Assembly (NCBI RefSeq): GCF_027922185.1
Contig: NZ_BSFE01000003.1
Coordinates: forward strand, 372,001-436,000
Direction of reading: 5' to 3'
DNA: 64,000 nucleotides
DNA from: Maricaulis virginensis
GTDB taxonomy: Bacteria > Pseudomonadota > Alphaproteobacteria > Caulobacterales > Maricaulaceae
Position 1 is the stretch's first letter. Each line of letters starts with the position of its first letter. The notes under the pieces are model-generated. The model was not told the DNA's origin, searched no databases, and saw nothing but the letters and a program-made list of their open reading frames with translations. Shown here one piece after another: positions 43,257-52,030 of the stretch. The position numbers and the translations under genes are program-made.

Positions 43257-44183
43257 TTATTCCAGCACGCCGATGGAGACCAGCCAGTCACGCGAGATCG
43301 CCGCGATATCGTAGCGCTCGCCCGTGACGGTGTTTGTGAAGTTGTGGTCGCCAAAGGGCAGGATATGGACGGTGTGGTGCGTTTCGCCGTTCTCGATGCG
43401 CGCCCCGATCAGGTCGATCGAGGGCAGGACGGGGATGACACCGTCGCTCAGTCCGAAGAACCAGAGCGTGGGCGTGTCACTGTCGTCCAGGACAGGCGCC
43501 GGATCGAAGCCCGGCTCGCCCTCGAACGCGATGGCGGCTGCCTCGGCGGTCAGCATGTCTGTGCGGGTGATGGTGTCGCGCGCGCCTACGGACTGCATCA
43601 ATGCGGCTTCGTGTGCCGCTTCTGCGCCCGCCGACACCGAAACGCCCTCACCTATGATGATGAAGCCGATCTCGATTTCGGTGTTCTCGCGCAGGAGGCT
43701 GTCTGCCAGGGGCATGATCCAGCCGGCCTGGCTGCCGCCGAACAGGCCGATGCGCGTTTCGTCGATGCCGTCCTGACCGGCCAGCCATTGCACCGAATGG
43801 GCGACGTCCCAGGCGAGGTCGTGGAAGACACGATCGCTCGTTTCTACCGAGAAGCGTTCGTATTCACCGGTTGATTCGCCCGTGCCGCGCTTGTCGAAGG
43901 AGAGGACCGCAAAGCCCATGGCCAGCGCGGCATTGGTGTAGAAGCCGACACCGTCGCGCGTGGTCGCTGCCGAGCCGTGCGCGGTAACGATGGCCGGCAG
44001 CTCGCCGGACGCGCCGGCCGGCCGGTAGAGCGTGGCGCCCAGTTCGACATCACCCGCCGGAATGGTGACGCGCACGGTTTCGGCCTCGCTGAGCGGTGAC
44101 GCATGAGCGGGGGAGCCGGCCACCAGGACAAGGGTCGCGACGAAAAGGCAGACGGTCTTCCGCCATCCGGGGGTGTTGCGCAT
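43257..44183 (-). CDS. Secreted alpha/beta hydrolase
   Basis: The 308-residue protein has a signal peptide (about 1-28, ending AHAS). The alpha/beta hydrolase core has nucleophile motif GGSQAGW (Ser near 150), an upstream HGSAATTRDG oxyanion region and a final His in PFGDHNF. It resembles dienelactone-hydrolase or CocE-like family S9-type proteins. Substrate is unclear. Its end is 4 bp from the small gene at 43028. Confidence 0.85.
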   Translation of the reverse strand: MRNTPGWRKTVCLFVATLVLVAGSPAHASPLSEAETVRVTIPAGDVELGATLYRPAGASGELPAIVTAHGSAATTRDGVGFYTNAALAMGFAVLSFDKRGTGESTGEYERFSVETSDRVFHDLAWDVAHSVQWLAGQDGIDETRIGLFGGSQAGWIMPLADSLLRENTEIEIGFIIIGEGVSVSAGAEAAHEAALMQSVGARDTITRTDMLTAEAAAIAFEGEPGFDPAPVLDDSDTPTLWFFGLSDGVIPVLPSIDLIGARIENGETHHTVHILPFGDHNFTNTVTGERYDIAAISRDWLVSIGVLE

Positions 44184-44387
44184 GTGCTTGGTCTCCTGAC
44201 GCCCGATATTGCAATCAGACCTGCCTGCCGATTTCTGATCAATTCACAAGGGGTTGATCGACGAATGACGTCCTCAGCGCGGCATAATCCATGAGCAGGC
44301 CGGAAAGGAGTTGATAACCACATCACGGCATCATGGCCGGTGGAGCCAGGAAAAGCGGGCCCGACAGGTGGCGAGACAAAAGGCTGG

Positions 44388-45236
44388 ATGACCTATTCGG
44401 TCCACTCCATGGCCAGCGTGAACTCTGCGCTGCAGCATATGGACATGCTGCAACGGGATAGTGTGAAAGTGCACACCCGTATCGCGACAGGGCTCAAGAT
44501 TGGCAGCGCGAGCGATGGCGGCGCGATCTGGGCCCTGGCCCAGGGCATGCGCGCGTCCAACGGTGCGCGCGGCGAGGCGCTGACCTCGATGGATCTGGCC
44601 ACCGGCGTCGTGGAAACGGCGCTCGCCGCCGCGGAAGGCATTTCCGATCTGATGGTTGAAATGCAGGGCAAGCTTGTCGCCGCCACCGACACTTCGCTCG
44701 ACGAACGGGGCTGGCGCACCCTGATGAATGATTTCGTCGCCCTGGGTAATCAGGCCCAGCACCTCGTCGCCAACGCTGCCTTCAACGATATCAATCTCCT
44801 GGAAGCCGGGGCCGCCGATATCTCGGTGCTCGTTTCGGAGAACCCCAACGCCCAGATGGCCATTGCCGCGGAAGACCTGAGCGATGGCGGCGGGATTTTC
44901 GATTCCACCCTGCCGGCCAGCCTGCCGCAAACCGATGCCAGCGGTCTCGCCACCCGGCCGGACGCGACCATGGTGGCAGATTTCGAAGCCTCGATGAACG
45001 CGGTCAATGCCGCGATCTCGCGCCTGGGCGTCAGCCTGAAGACGCTGGAGATCCAGCGTACCCTCCTGGTCAAGCAGATCGATGTGACCGATGCCGGTAT
45101 CGGCAATCTGGTCGACGCCGATCTCGGTCGGGAATCGGCCAAGCTCAAGGCGCTGATGGTGCGTGAGGATCTGGGCCTGCAGGCCCTGGCGATCGCCAAT
45201 GAGGCGCCGCGCACCATCCTGCGCTTCTTCCAGTAG
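44388..45236 (+). CDS. Flagellin-like protein, isolated from other flagellar genes
   Basis: The 282-residue protein has N- and C-terminal flagellin D0/D1 coiled-coil regions. The N-terminal part is HSMASVNSALQHMDMLQRDS and ATGLKIGSASDGGAIWALAQ. The C-terminal part is DLGRESAKLKALMVREDLGL and ends ILRFFQ. The central region is short, as in alphaproteobacterial flagellins of about 275 residues. No other flagellar gene is in the window. ATG 44388 avoids the extended frame starting at 44340. Confidence 0.87.
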   Translation: MTYSVHSMASVNSALQHMDMLQRDSVKVHTRIATGLKIGSASDGGAIWALAQGMRASNGARGEALTSMDLATGVVETALAAAEGISDLMVEMQGKLVAATDTSLDERGWRTLMNDFVALGNQAQHLVANAAFNDINLLEAGAADISVLVSENPNAQMAIAAEDLSDGGGIFDSTLPASLPQTDASGLATRPDATMVADFEASMNAVNAAISRLGVSLKTLEIQRTLLVKQIDVTDAGIGNLVDADLGRESAKLKALMVREDLGLQALAIANEAPRTILRFFQ

Positions 45237-45242
45237 ATTTCG

Positions 45243-45665
45243 CTAGCCGTCGACCCGGGCGCCGCTTGCGTCGATCACGGGCGTGCCGTCTTCCAGTTCG
45301 AACGGGCCTGAAGGCCAGGTCTCCAGAAGGTCGAGCACGCCGGGGCTGGGCCGGCACAGGCGCACACCGCGGGGCGTGCACACGATGGGCCGGTTCACCA
45401 GAACGGGATGCTCCAGCATGGCGTCCAGGATCTGCGTGTCGGACACGCCGGGTTCGAGCAGGCCCAGCTCCGCCGCCGGTGACTTGGTCTCGCGCAGCGC
45501 CTGGCGGGGCGTCAGGCCGGCGGCTGCGAACAGGCCGAGCAATTGCGGCCGCGTCCAGCCGGTTTCCAGATACTCGATCACGACCGGGTCCTCGCCCGCC
45601 GCCCTCACGATGGCGACGACATTGCGCGATGTGCCGCATTCCGGATTGTGATGGATGACGATCAT
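45243..45665 (-). CDS. arsC: Arsenate reductase ArsC (glutaredoxin-dependent type)
   Basis: The 140-residue protein has the catalytic Cys in ECGTSRN near residue 10 and the thioredoxin-like fold with NRPIVCTPRGVRLCRP at the active-site Arg region. It reduces arsenate to arsenite for export by the adjacent ACR3 pump. ATG 45665 overlaps the acr3 stop as ATGA. It is the last gene of the ars operon. Confidence 0.93.
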   Translation of the reverse strand: MIVIHHNPECGTSRNVVAIVRAAGEDPVVIEYLETGWTRPQLLGLFAAAGLTPRQALRETKSPAAELGLLEPGVSDTQILDAMLEHPVLVNRPIVCTPRGVRLCRPSPGVLDLLETWPSGPFELEDGTPVIDASGARVDG

Positions 45666-46699
45666 GGCGCGGGTGTCTCCGGTCCGGGGAAATGGCGGCG
45701 GGTGCGGTTGGCGAAGGCGACCAGCGACAGCATGACCGGCACTTCTACCAGCACGCCGACGACGGTCGCCAGCGCGGCGCCCGAATTGAGGCCGAACAGG
45801 CTGATCGCGACGGCGACGGCCAGTTCGAAGAAATTCGATGTGCCGATCATCGCGCAGGGGGCGGCGACCGGGTGCGGCACGCGCCAGGCCCAGGCGGCGC
45901 CATAGGCGAGGGCGAAGATGCCGTAGGACTGGATCAGGATCGGCACGGCGATCAGGGCGATCAGCAGCGGTCGCTCCAGGATGACATGGCCCTGGAAGCC
46001 GAACAGCAGCACGACCGTGCCCAGCAGGCCGAGGATCGAGGCCGGTTTGATGCGGCCGGTAAAGCGCGTGACAGCCTCTTCCCCGCCCTTGCGGACGAGG
46101 AGGGTGCGCATCGCAATGCCGGCAATCAGCGGGATCACGACATAGAGCGCGACCGAGAGGATCAGCGTTTCCCAGGGCACCGCGATATCGGTCACGCCCA
46201 GCAGCAGGGCGACGATCGGCGCGAAGGCGAACACCATGATCGCATCGTTCACGCTGACCTGGGCGAGGGTATAGGTGGCGTCGCCGCGGGTGAGTTGCGA
46301 CCAGACGAAGACCATGGCGGTACACGGCGCCGCGCCGAGCAGGATCAGGCCGGCGATATAGCCGTCGGCCTCGGCCGGCGGGATCAGTCCGGCGAAGATG
46401 TGCTTGAAGAAGACGACGCCGAGAAAAGCCATCGTGAAGGGTTTGACCAGCCAGTTCACCACCAGGGTGATGACCAGGCCCTTGGGCCGCTCGCCGACGC
46501 GCTTGAGACTGCCGAAATCGACCGCGATCATCATCGGCCAGACCATCGCCCAGATCAGCACTGCCACAGCAAAATTGACGTTGGCGTATTCCAGCGCGGC
46601 GAGGGCGGCGAACACACCGGGCACGATTTGCGCCAGCCCGATCCCCGCCAGGATGCACAGCGCCACCCAGACGGACAGATAGCGTTCGAACGTGTTCAT
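45662..46699 (-). CDS. acr3: ACR3-family arsenite efflux transporter
   Basis: The 345-residue protein has ten membrane spans. The essential Cys is in the fourth span, GAAPCTAMVFVWS, and the conserved NDAIM follows. It exports As(III) using the proton gradient. The start ATG 46699 gives MNTFERYLSVWVALC. It lies 13 bp after arsI and is coupled to arsC. Confidence 0.94.
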   Translation of the reverse strand: MNTFERYLSVWVALCILAGIGLAQIVPGVFAALAALEYANVNFAVAVLIWAMVWPMMIAVDFGSLKRVGERPKGLVITLVVNWLVKPFTMAFLGVVFFKHIFAGLIPPAEADGYIAGLILLGAAPCTAMVFVWSQLTRGDATYTLAQVSVNDAIMVFAFAPIVALLLGVTDIAVPWETLILSVALYVVIPLIAGIAMRTLLVRKGGEEAVTRFTGRIKPASILGLLGTVVLLFGFQGHVILERPLLIALIAVPILIQSYGIFALAYGAAWAWRVPHPVAAPCAMIGTSNFFELAVAVAISLFGLNSGAALATVVGVLVEVPVMLSLVAFANRTRRHFPGPETPAP

Positions 46700-46712
46700 C
46701 GATCCCGCTTCC

Positions 46713-47207
46713 TCAGCCGCAGCAGGCTTTTCCGGCGGGGCGGGGTGCGGCCTTGGGCGTGCAGCAGCCACCGTCTCCGGCTTCGTGGGGGGCGTTGGCG
46801 ATGACCGCCGTTTCGGGCGCCTCGCCGAGATCGTGCCCGTAATCGGTGCTTTCGCCCATCGTGCGGAAGACTTCCCAATTGGTGCCGACGGGATCGGCGA
46901 CCCAGCTTTTTTCCGACCGCGCATAGCAGCAGGTCGTCTCGCCCTCTTCGAGGGTTTGCGCTCCTGCCCGCGAGAGGCGTTCATAGACCGCGTCGAGTTC
47001 GGTCTTGTCCTCGGCCTGGATGCCCAGATGCTGGATGCCCGGACGGCCGCCGCGCGCGCTGATCGCGAAATTGACCCGCGGATCGTCGAGCATCCATTTG
47101 GCGTAGTCGGGCTTGGTGGTCGTCGGACTGGCGGCGAACAGGGTCGAGTAGAAGGTGATGGCCTTTTGCAGGTCGTCGACGGCAAGATGGACGTGCAGAC
47201 GCTTCAT
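46713..47207 (-). CDS. arsI: ArsI/CadI-family glyoxalase-fold metalloenzyme
   Basis: The 164-residue vicinal-oxygen-chelate protein has metal ligands in HVHLAVDD, IQHLGIQ and NWEVF, and the vicinal Cys pair ETTCCYARSEK that binds arsenic in ArsI. ArsI is a ferrous C-As lyase that degrades trivalent organoarsenicals; CadI-type relatives occur too. The C-terminus has two further Cys pairs (GGCCTP, ACCG), possibly extra metal ligands. It overlaps arsR by 4 bases. Confidence 0.88.
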   Translation of the reverse strand: MKRLHVHLAVDDLQKAITFYSTLFAASPTTTKPDYAKWMLDDPRVNFAISARGGRPGIQHLGIQAEDKTELDAVYERLSRAGAQTLEEGETTCCYARSEKSWVADPVGTNWEVFRTMGESTDYGHDLGEAPETAVIANAPHEAGDGGCCTPKAAPRPAGKACCG

Positions 47208-47566
47208 GACAGGGACTCCTGGGGGGTGGGGCAGCAGGCGCCGCGTGCGGCAGCCTCGACAACCGGGGTGCAGATCTCCGAATGACCCAGGCAGCAATCC
47301 TCCATCAGATAGAGGAGGAGTGCCGACATGGTTTCGAACTCGACGCTGTAGATCAGCGATCGGCCGTCGCGGCGCTGGCGGACCAGTCCGGCCTGCGACA
47401 GCAGGTTCAGCTGGGCCGACAGCGTGTTGGGCGCGATATCGAGTGCGCGGGCGATCTCGCCCGCGGCCATTCCGTCGGGCCCGGCTTTCACCAGCAGGCG
47501 GAAGACGGCAAGGCGGCTGGGCTGGGCCAGGGCGGCGAGGCGGCGGACGGCGATTTCTGATTCCAT
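47204..47566 (-). CDS. arsR: ArsR-family arsenic-responsive repressor
   Basis: The 120-residue winged-helix protein has recognition helix NTLSAQLNLLSQAGLV. The classical ELCVCDL site in the DNA-binding helix is missing. Cys91-Cys92 and Cys99, and Cys111-Cys112, sit near the C-terminus, as in the C-terminal As(III) site type. It represses the arsR-arsI-acr3-arsC operon and is released by As(III). A palindrome at 47569-47584 lies immediately upstream of the ATG. Confidence 0.92.
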   Translation of the reverse strand: MESEIAVRRLAALAQPSRLAVFRLLVKAGPDGMAAGEIARALDIAPNTLSAQLNLLSQAGLVRQRRDGRSLIYSVEFETMSALLLYLMEDCCLGHSEICTPVVEAAARGACCPTPQESLS

Positions 47567-47568
47567 AT

Positions 47569-47584
47569 TTCAACGATAATTGAA
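47569..47584. promoter_or_regulatory. Candidate ArsR operator
   Basis: TTCAA-CGATAA-TTGAA is a perfect inverted repeat of 5-bp arms, 2 bp upstream of the arsR start. It resembles ArsR/SmtB operators (TTCAA-N-TTGAA class) in form and place. Confidence 0.72.
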
Positions 47585-47664
47585 TTATGAGGTCGCGCAA
47601 GCCGGTTTTGCAGCGATGTTCAGCCGGCCGGAGATCCGCCGCCAGCAGACCTGCCGCCGGTAGA

Positions 47665-48228
47665 TCAGCTCGCTGGCGCGGTTCCCGGGCGCAGATAGGC
47701 AAACATGTGCGCTACATAATCGGCCTTGCCCAGCTCCACGCCTTCACGGCGCAGGATCGCGTAGGCGGTCATGATGTGGAAGTAGAATTGCGGCAGGGCC
47801 CAGTCGCGCGCATAGCGTCCGCCATCGTCCAGATCGAAGGCGATGCCCATCGGCAATTCCAGTGCCAGCGGCTGGCCGGCGCCGTCATCCAGCGCATCGG
47901 CGGACAGGCTGTCGAGATAGGCCAGGGCCTCGTCGATCCGCGCGAGAGCCTCGGCCAGCGTGCCGGGATTTTCGCCGCCCTGCCGGCCTTCGTTCAGCAA
48001 GGCGTCCATCGCGTCGGGGAAGGCTTCGTGGCGCAGCCGGCGGCCGCCCTCATGGACCTGCAGGCAGGCAAAGCGGATCTGGGTCGACAGGGGGAACATG
48101 TCCGGGGCGAGCCGCGCCGCGAGCAGGGCGTCGGCATTGCCCGTCTGCTCCTCGGCCTTGCGCAGCCAGGCCGCCAGCGCGGTGAGCATCTGCCGGTAGG
48201 TCGGCAGCAAGAGATCGCTTAACGTCAT
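47665..48228 (-). CDS. DUF1993-family protein
   Basis: The 187-residue helical-bundle protein fits DUF1993 (DinB-like). It starts SDLLLPTYRQMLTALAAWL, then has FACLQVHEGGRR and the C-terminal PQFYFHIMTAYAILRREGV. Family members may bind metal; activity is unknown. ATG 48228 is more likely than one 9 codons upstream because the family start is MTLSDL-like. Confidence 0.84.
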   Translation of the reverse strand: MTLSDLLLPTYRQMLTALAAWLRKAEEQTGNADALLAARLAPDMFPLSTQIRFACLQVHEGGRRLRHEAFPDAMDALLNEGRQGGENPGTLAEALARIDEALAYLDSLSADALDDGAGQPLALELPMGIAFDLDDGGRYARDWALPQFYFHIMTAYAILRREGVELGKADYVAHMFAYLRPGTAPAS

Positions 48229-48272
48229 GCCCGGCTCCCCGCCATTGGTGGCCATGCCTCGGTCGTCCCCGG

Positions 48273-49262
48273 TCAGGCCGCCGAGCTTTCCGCCTTGATC
48301 GGCGCTTCCGGCAGGTCCTCGCCGAAGACGCGCTGGTAGAATTCCGCGATGGTCGGACGTTCCAGCTCGTCACACTTGTTCAGGAAGGTCAGGCGGAAGG
48401 CGGCGCCGAGATCGCCGAAGATCTCGTAGTTCTCCGCCCAGGTCAGCACGGTCCGCGGGCTCATCACCGTGGAGATGTCGCCATTGATGAAGGCGTCGCG
48501 GGTGAGGTCGGCAACCTTCACCATGTCGGCGACCATCTTCTTGCCGTCCTCGCTTGCGGAGAGCTTTTTCATCTTCGCCAGCACGATGGCATTCTCGGTC
48601 TCGCGCGGCAGGTAGTTCAGCGTCGAGACGATGGACCAGCGGTCCATCTGGCCCTGATTGATCTGCTGGGTGCCGTGATAGAGGCCGGTCGTATCGCCCA
48701 GGCCGATCGTGTTCGTCGTTGCGAACAGGCGGAAGAAGGGATGCGGCCGGATCACCTTGGTCTGGTCCAGCAGCGTCAGCGAGCCCGAGGCTTCCAGCAC
48801 GCGCTGGATCACGAACATCACGTCCGGACGGCCGGCATCGTATTCGTCGAACAGCAGGGCGACCGGGCGCTGCAGGGCCCAGGGCAGGATGCCTTCCTGG
48901 AACTCGGTGATCTGCTTGCCGTCGCGCAGCACGATGGCGTCCTTGCCCACCATGTCGATCCGGCTGACATGGCTGTCCAGATTGACCCGGACCATCGGCC
49001 AGTTCAGCCGAGCGGCAACCTGTTCGATATGGGTCGACTTGCCGGTACCGTGATAGCCCTGGATCATCACGCGGCGATTGAAGGCAAAGCCCGCCAGGAT
49101 GGCCCGCGTCGTCGCCGGATCGAACACATAGTCCGGATCGATCTTCGGCGTGTGTTCGTCCGCCCTGGAGAACATCGGCACCTCGAAGCCGGCATCGAAG
49201 CCGAACAGGGCCTTTGTGTCAGCGGTCGTATCGGGGGCAGCCAGGGGGAAGTCTTCGCTCAT
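48273..49262 (-). CDS. cobS: Cobaltochelatase subunit CobS (AAA+ ATPase)
   Basis: The 329-residue AAA+ protein has Walker A GYHGTGKST at about residue 72 and Walker B LLFDEYDAG. It powers CobNST with CobT. It is also like the MoxR-type chaperone of vWA partners. The usual order in alphaproteobacteria is dnaJ-like, cobS, cobT; here it is separated from cobT by an accessory segment. Confidence 0.93.
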   Translation of the reverse strand: MSEDFPLAAPDTTADTKALFGFDAGFEVPMFSRADEHTPKIDPDYVFDPATTRAILAGFAFNRRVMIQGYHGTGKSTHIEQVAARLNWPMVRVNLDSHVSRIDMVGKDAIVLRDGKQITEFQEGILPWALQRPVALLFDEYDAGRPDVMFVIQRVLEASGSLTLLDQTKVIRPHPFFRLFATTNTIGLGDTTGLYHGTQQINQGQMDRWSIVSTLNYLPRETENAIVLAKMKKLSASEDGKKMVADMVKVADLTRDAFINGDISTVMSPRTVLTWAENYEIFGDLGAAFRLTFLNKCDELERPTIAEFYQRVFGEDLPEAPIKAESSAA

Positions 49263-49371
49263 CGAACCGGTCTTTATCGTTGCGCGCCTTGCGGCAAGGA
49301 TTGCCTGACGCCTGGATTTGATATCGACAGGTATTGCAAGGCCGCACCGGCTTCAAGTCAATGCGGCGAAC

Positions 49372-49401
49372 ACAGCCGGGGCGGCAAATTGCCCCGGCTG
49401 T
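49372..49401 (-). terminator. Hairpin after the PAS chemoreceptor gene
   Basis: ACAGCCGGGGC and GCCCCGGCTGT form an 11-bp perfect stem around an 8-base loop, 22 bp after the MCP stop. There is no clear T-run, so it is of moderate confidence. Confidence 0.6.
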
Positions 49402-49423
49402 CCGATGTGCGCGGATAACGGGG

Positions 49424-50911
49424 TCAGGCGATCTGGCGGGCGAGTTCCTCGACGCTGCGGGTCGAACTCTCCACCTCGCGGGTGGCGGCGTCGATTTCCT
49501 GGATCGCCTTCGAGATGTCCGTCACGCCCTGGGCGACGTCCTGCATGTTGCGGGACATGTCCGAGGTGACCGATGTCTGTTCCTCGACGGCGGCGGCAAC
49601 AGCCGTCGACATGCTCTCGACTTCCGAGATCGTGTTGCGGATCGAGGAGATGGCATCGGCGGCGCGTTGCGTTGCGCCCTGGACTTCGGAGACCTGCGCC
49701 GAGATTTCCCCGGTCGCCGCAGAGGCCTGGTTGGCCAGGCCCTTCACTTCGGATGCAACGACGGCAAACCCCTTGCCGGCTTCACCGGCGCGGGCCGCCT
49801 CGATGGTCGCATTGAGCGCGAGCAGATTGGTCTGTTCGGCGATGGCGGTGATCAGGTTGACGATCTCCCCGATACGCTGAGCCGCCTCGGAGAGCGTGCG
49901 GACCGTGGCGTCGGTCTTGTCGGCCTGCTCGACGGCTTCCCGGCTGACCTGGGATGCACGCGACATCTGCTGGCTGATCTCGGCGGCCGAAGCGGACAGT
50001 TCTTCCGCACCCGAAGCGATCGATTGCACACCGGTCGAGGCCTGCTGCGCGGCCGCGGCCACGCTGGCGGTCTGCGAGGAGGTGTTCGAGGCGGACCGGG
50101 AGATCTTCTGCAGATCGGCCGCGATCGAGCGCTGGGCGTCGGCGCGGCGATGCCGTTCGCTCACCTCGGCGGTGATGTCGGTCGCAAACTTCACGACCTT
50201 GAACGGCTTGCCGTCCATGTCGAGGATCGGGTTGTAGCTGGCCTGGATCCACACGTCGTGCCCGTCCTTGGCGATGCGGCGGTATTCGGCGGTCTGGAAT
50301 TCGCCTCGGGCCAGTTTTGCCCAGAACTCCTTGTAGGCCGGTGTGTCGCGCTCGCCCTTCGCGACAAACAGCCGGTGGTGCTGGCCGCGGACTTCGTCGA
50401 GCGTATAGCCGAGCGTCTTCAGGAAATTATCATTCGCCGTCAGAATGGTGCCGTCGAGTTCGAACTCGATGATCGCCTGCGACTTGTCCAGCGCGGCCAG
50501 CTTGCCGTTCATATCGGCATTGGCCAGCTTGCGCTCGGTGACGTCGGTCGCGAACTTGACCACGCGATAAGTGCGGCCCGATGCATCTCTTACCGGATTA
50601 TAACTCCCCTGGATCCAGACGGGCCGGCCGCCCTTGCCGATCCGCTTGTACTCGGCAGCCTGGAACTGGCCGGCGCGCAGCGTATCCCAGAATTTCCGGT
50701 ATTCGGGAGACGCAGCGTAATCGTTCTCGACGAAAAGCGCATGGTTCTGGCCGACGATCTCGTCCAGCGTATAACCCATCGCGTCGAGAAAATTCTGGTT
50801 GGCCGTGAGGATTTTCCCGTCCGGCGCGAATTCTATCACGGCCTGGGAGCGGGTTACGGCGTTGTACTTGTCGGCAATCTGGCTTTTGTCCGAATTCAAC
50901 AGGTTCAGCAT
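49424..50911 (-). CDS. Cytoplasmic methyl-accepting chemotaxis protein with two PAS domains
   Basis: The 495-residue protein has no membrane span. Two PAS/PAC units (about 16-130 and 138-250) are clearly duplicates, sharing NFLDAMGYTLDE/NFLKTLGYTLDE and VWIQGSYNP/VWIQASYNP. A signalling coiled coil follows with the tip AEQTNLLALNATIEAARAG. Such Aer-like soluble receptors sense redox or internal metabolites and couple to CheA/CheW. The gene has a strongly AT-rich upstream flank and lies between cobS and the dnaJ-like gene. Confidence 0.93.
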   Translation of the reverse strand: MLNLLNSDKSQIADKYNAVTRSQAVIEFAPDGKILTANQNFLDAMGYTLDEIVGQNHALFVENDYAASPEYRKFWDTLRAGQFQAAEYKRIGKGGRPVWIQGSYNPVRDASGRTYRVVKFATDVTERKLANADMNGKLAALDKSQAIIEFELDGTILTANDNFLKTLGYTLDEVRGQHHRLFVAKGERDTPAYKEFWAKLARGEFQTAEYRRIAKDGHDVWIQASYNPILDMDGKPFKVVKFATDITAEVSERHRRADAQRSIAADLQKISRSASNTSSQTASVAAAAQQASTGVQSIASGAEELSASAAEISQQMSRASQVSREAVEQADKTDATVRTLSEAAQRIGEIVNLITAIAEQTNLLALNATIEAARAGEAGKGFAVVASEVKGLANQASAATGEISAQVSEVQGATQRAADAISSIRNTISEVESMSTAVAAAVEEQTSVTSDMSRNMQDVAQGVTDISKAIQEIDAATREVESSTRSVEELARQIA

Positions 50912-51236
50912 GGCGAGTCCCGTCGCTATCTCGTATTGGGCCGGGGAGGCTTGTTGGCGAGAATTCTTTTATTCGAATTTGAATCGATTTCACGCTGCAC
51001 CTGTGAACAGAAAGTTAATGTCGGAATGGAGTACAAATATTCAAGGCTTGGTTTCTGAAGTGTTCACGAAAAAATCAGATAAAAATCAACGAATTACTAT
51101 TTTATTAGTCAACGGTCTCGTTTTGAAACAAGTATAATAATAGATTAGCAAGAGCGCTTTGATCTATTTTGTGGCTATTTGAGGCTGTTTTATGAAATAG
51201 GCGCAAACAAGGATTGCGCGGCTGGAGCGCTGTGGC
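50912..51236. other. AT-rich non-coding flank (325 bp)
   Basis: The region upstream of the PAS chemoreceptor is markedly AT-rich (AAAAATCAGATAAAAATC, TTTTATTAGTCAACGG, CAAGTATAATAATAG). It contrasts with the flanking GC-rich genes. TATAAT at about 51133 could be a -10 element. No convincing gene is seen; it may be the promoter region of one or both genes or a mark of insertion. Confidence 0.5.
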
Positions 51237-51851
51237 TCAGGCCATGCCCGCATTCTTGAGGATCTGGTAGGCGGCGATCACGCGGCCCAGCTGTTCCTCG
51301 CTCGAGCGGTCGCCGCCATTGGCGTCCGGGTGGAAGCGCTTCACCAGTTCGGCATAGCGCCGGCGCACCCTGGCCGGTTCGACATCGGCATCCAGCCCCA
51401 TCGTCTCCAGTGCCTTGGACTGGAGACGGCCCATCGATTTCTCGCGCGGGGCTTCCTTGTGCGGATCGCGCCGGTCACCGAACATGCCGAAGGGATCGGT
51501 GAAACCGTCAGCAAAGTCGCGGCTGGCGCGCTGGGCCTTCGAGCTTGCCGAATGCGTATTGCGCCAGCTCCAGGTCGGGCGGTGGCCATAGGCAGCGCTT
51601 TCCCGGAAGGACTGGGCGGCGTGTTCGCTCATGCCCTCGAAGAAATTCCAGGACTTGTTGTATTCCGACGCGTGCGCCTGACAGAACCAGTAGAACTCGT
51701 TCAGCCGGTCCGTCGACTTGGGTGCGCGGCTGTCGCCATGCTTGCGGCAACCGGGCCATTCGCACACGCGTTCTTCCGGCGCCGGCTCGTCCCGGGGCGG
51801 TTTGATGCGGATATCCTTGAACCGCGGTTTGTAGTCGTAGGCGCCGGACAT
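51237..51851 (-). CDS. DnaJ-domain (J-domain) protein
   Basis: The 204-residue protein has a central Trp/Cys-containing part (CEWPGCRKHG, WSWRNTHS) and a C-terminal J domain (about 145-200) with the HPD motif in KRFHPDANGGDRS. The type and the neighbours cobS and bolA are conserved in alphaproteobacteria; it should stimulate a DnaK partner. ATG 51851 gives the MSGAYDYKPRFKDI start. Confidence 0.9.
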   Translation of the reverse strand: MSGAYDYKPRFKDIRIKPPRDEPAPEERVCEWPGCRKHGDSRAPKSTDRLNEFYWFCQAHASEYNKSWNFFEGMSEHAAQSFRESAAYGHRPTWSWRNTHSASSKAQRASRDFADGFTDPFGMFGDRRDPHKEAPREKSMGRLQSKALETMGLDADVEPARVRRRYAELVKRFHPDANGGDRSSEEQLGRVIAAYQILKNAGMA

Positions 51852-52030
51852 GGGGCCGATTATGGGCATGCGTCGGTAAAGCGGCAATGAAATGCCTGTT
51901 GAAATTTGTGTCAGCGCGCAGCCCGGCCGCTGCGAAAGCCGTTCACGCCAGATTGACAGGCGACAGGGGCTCGGCTCCGCTGTCGCCAGAGCCGGGGCGT
52001 CGTGATCCGGCGACAGCGCCGGAGACCGCC

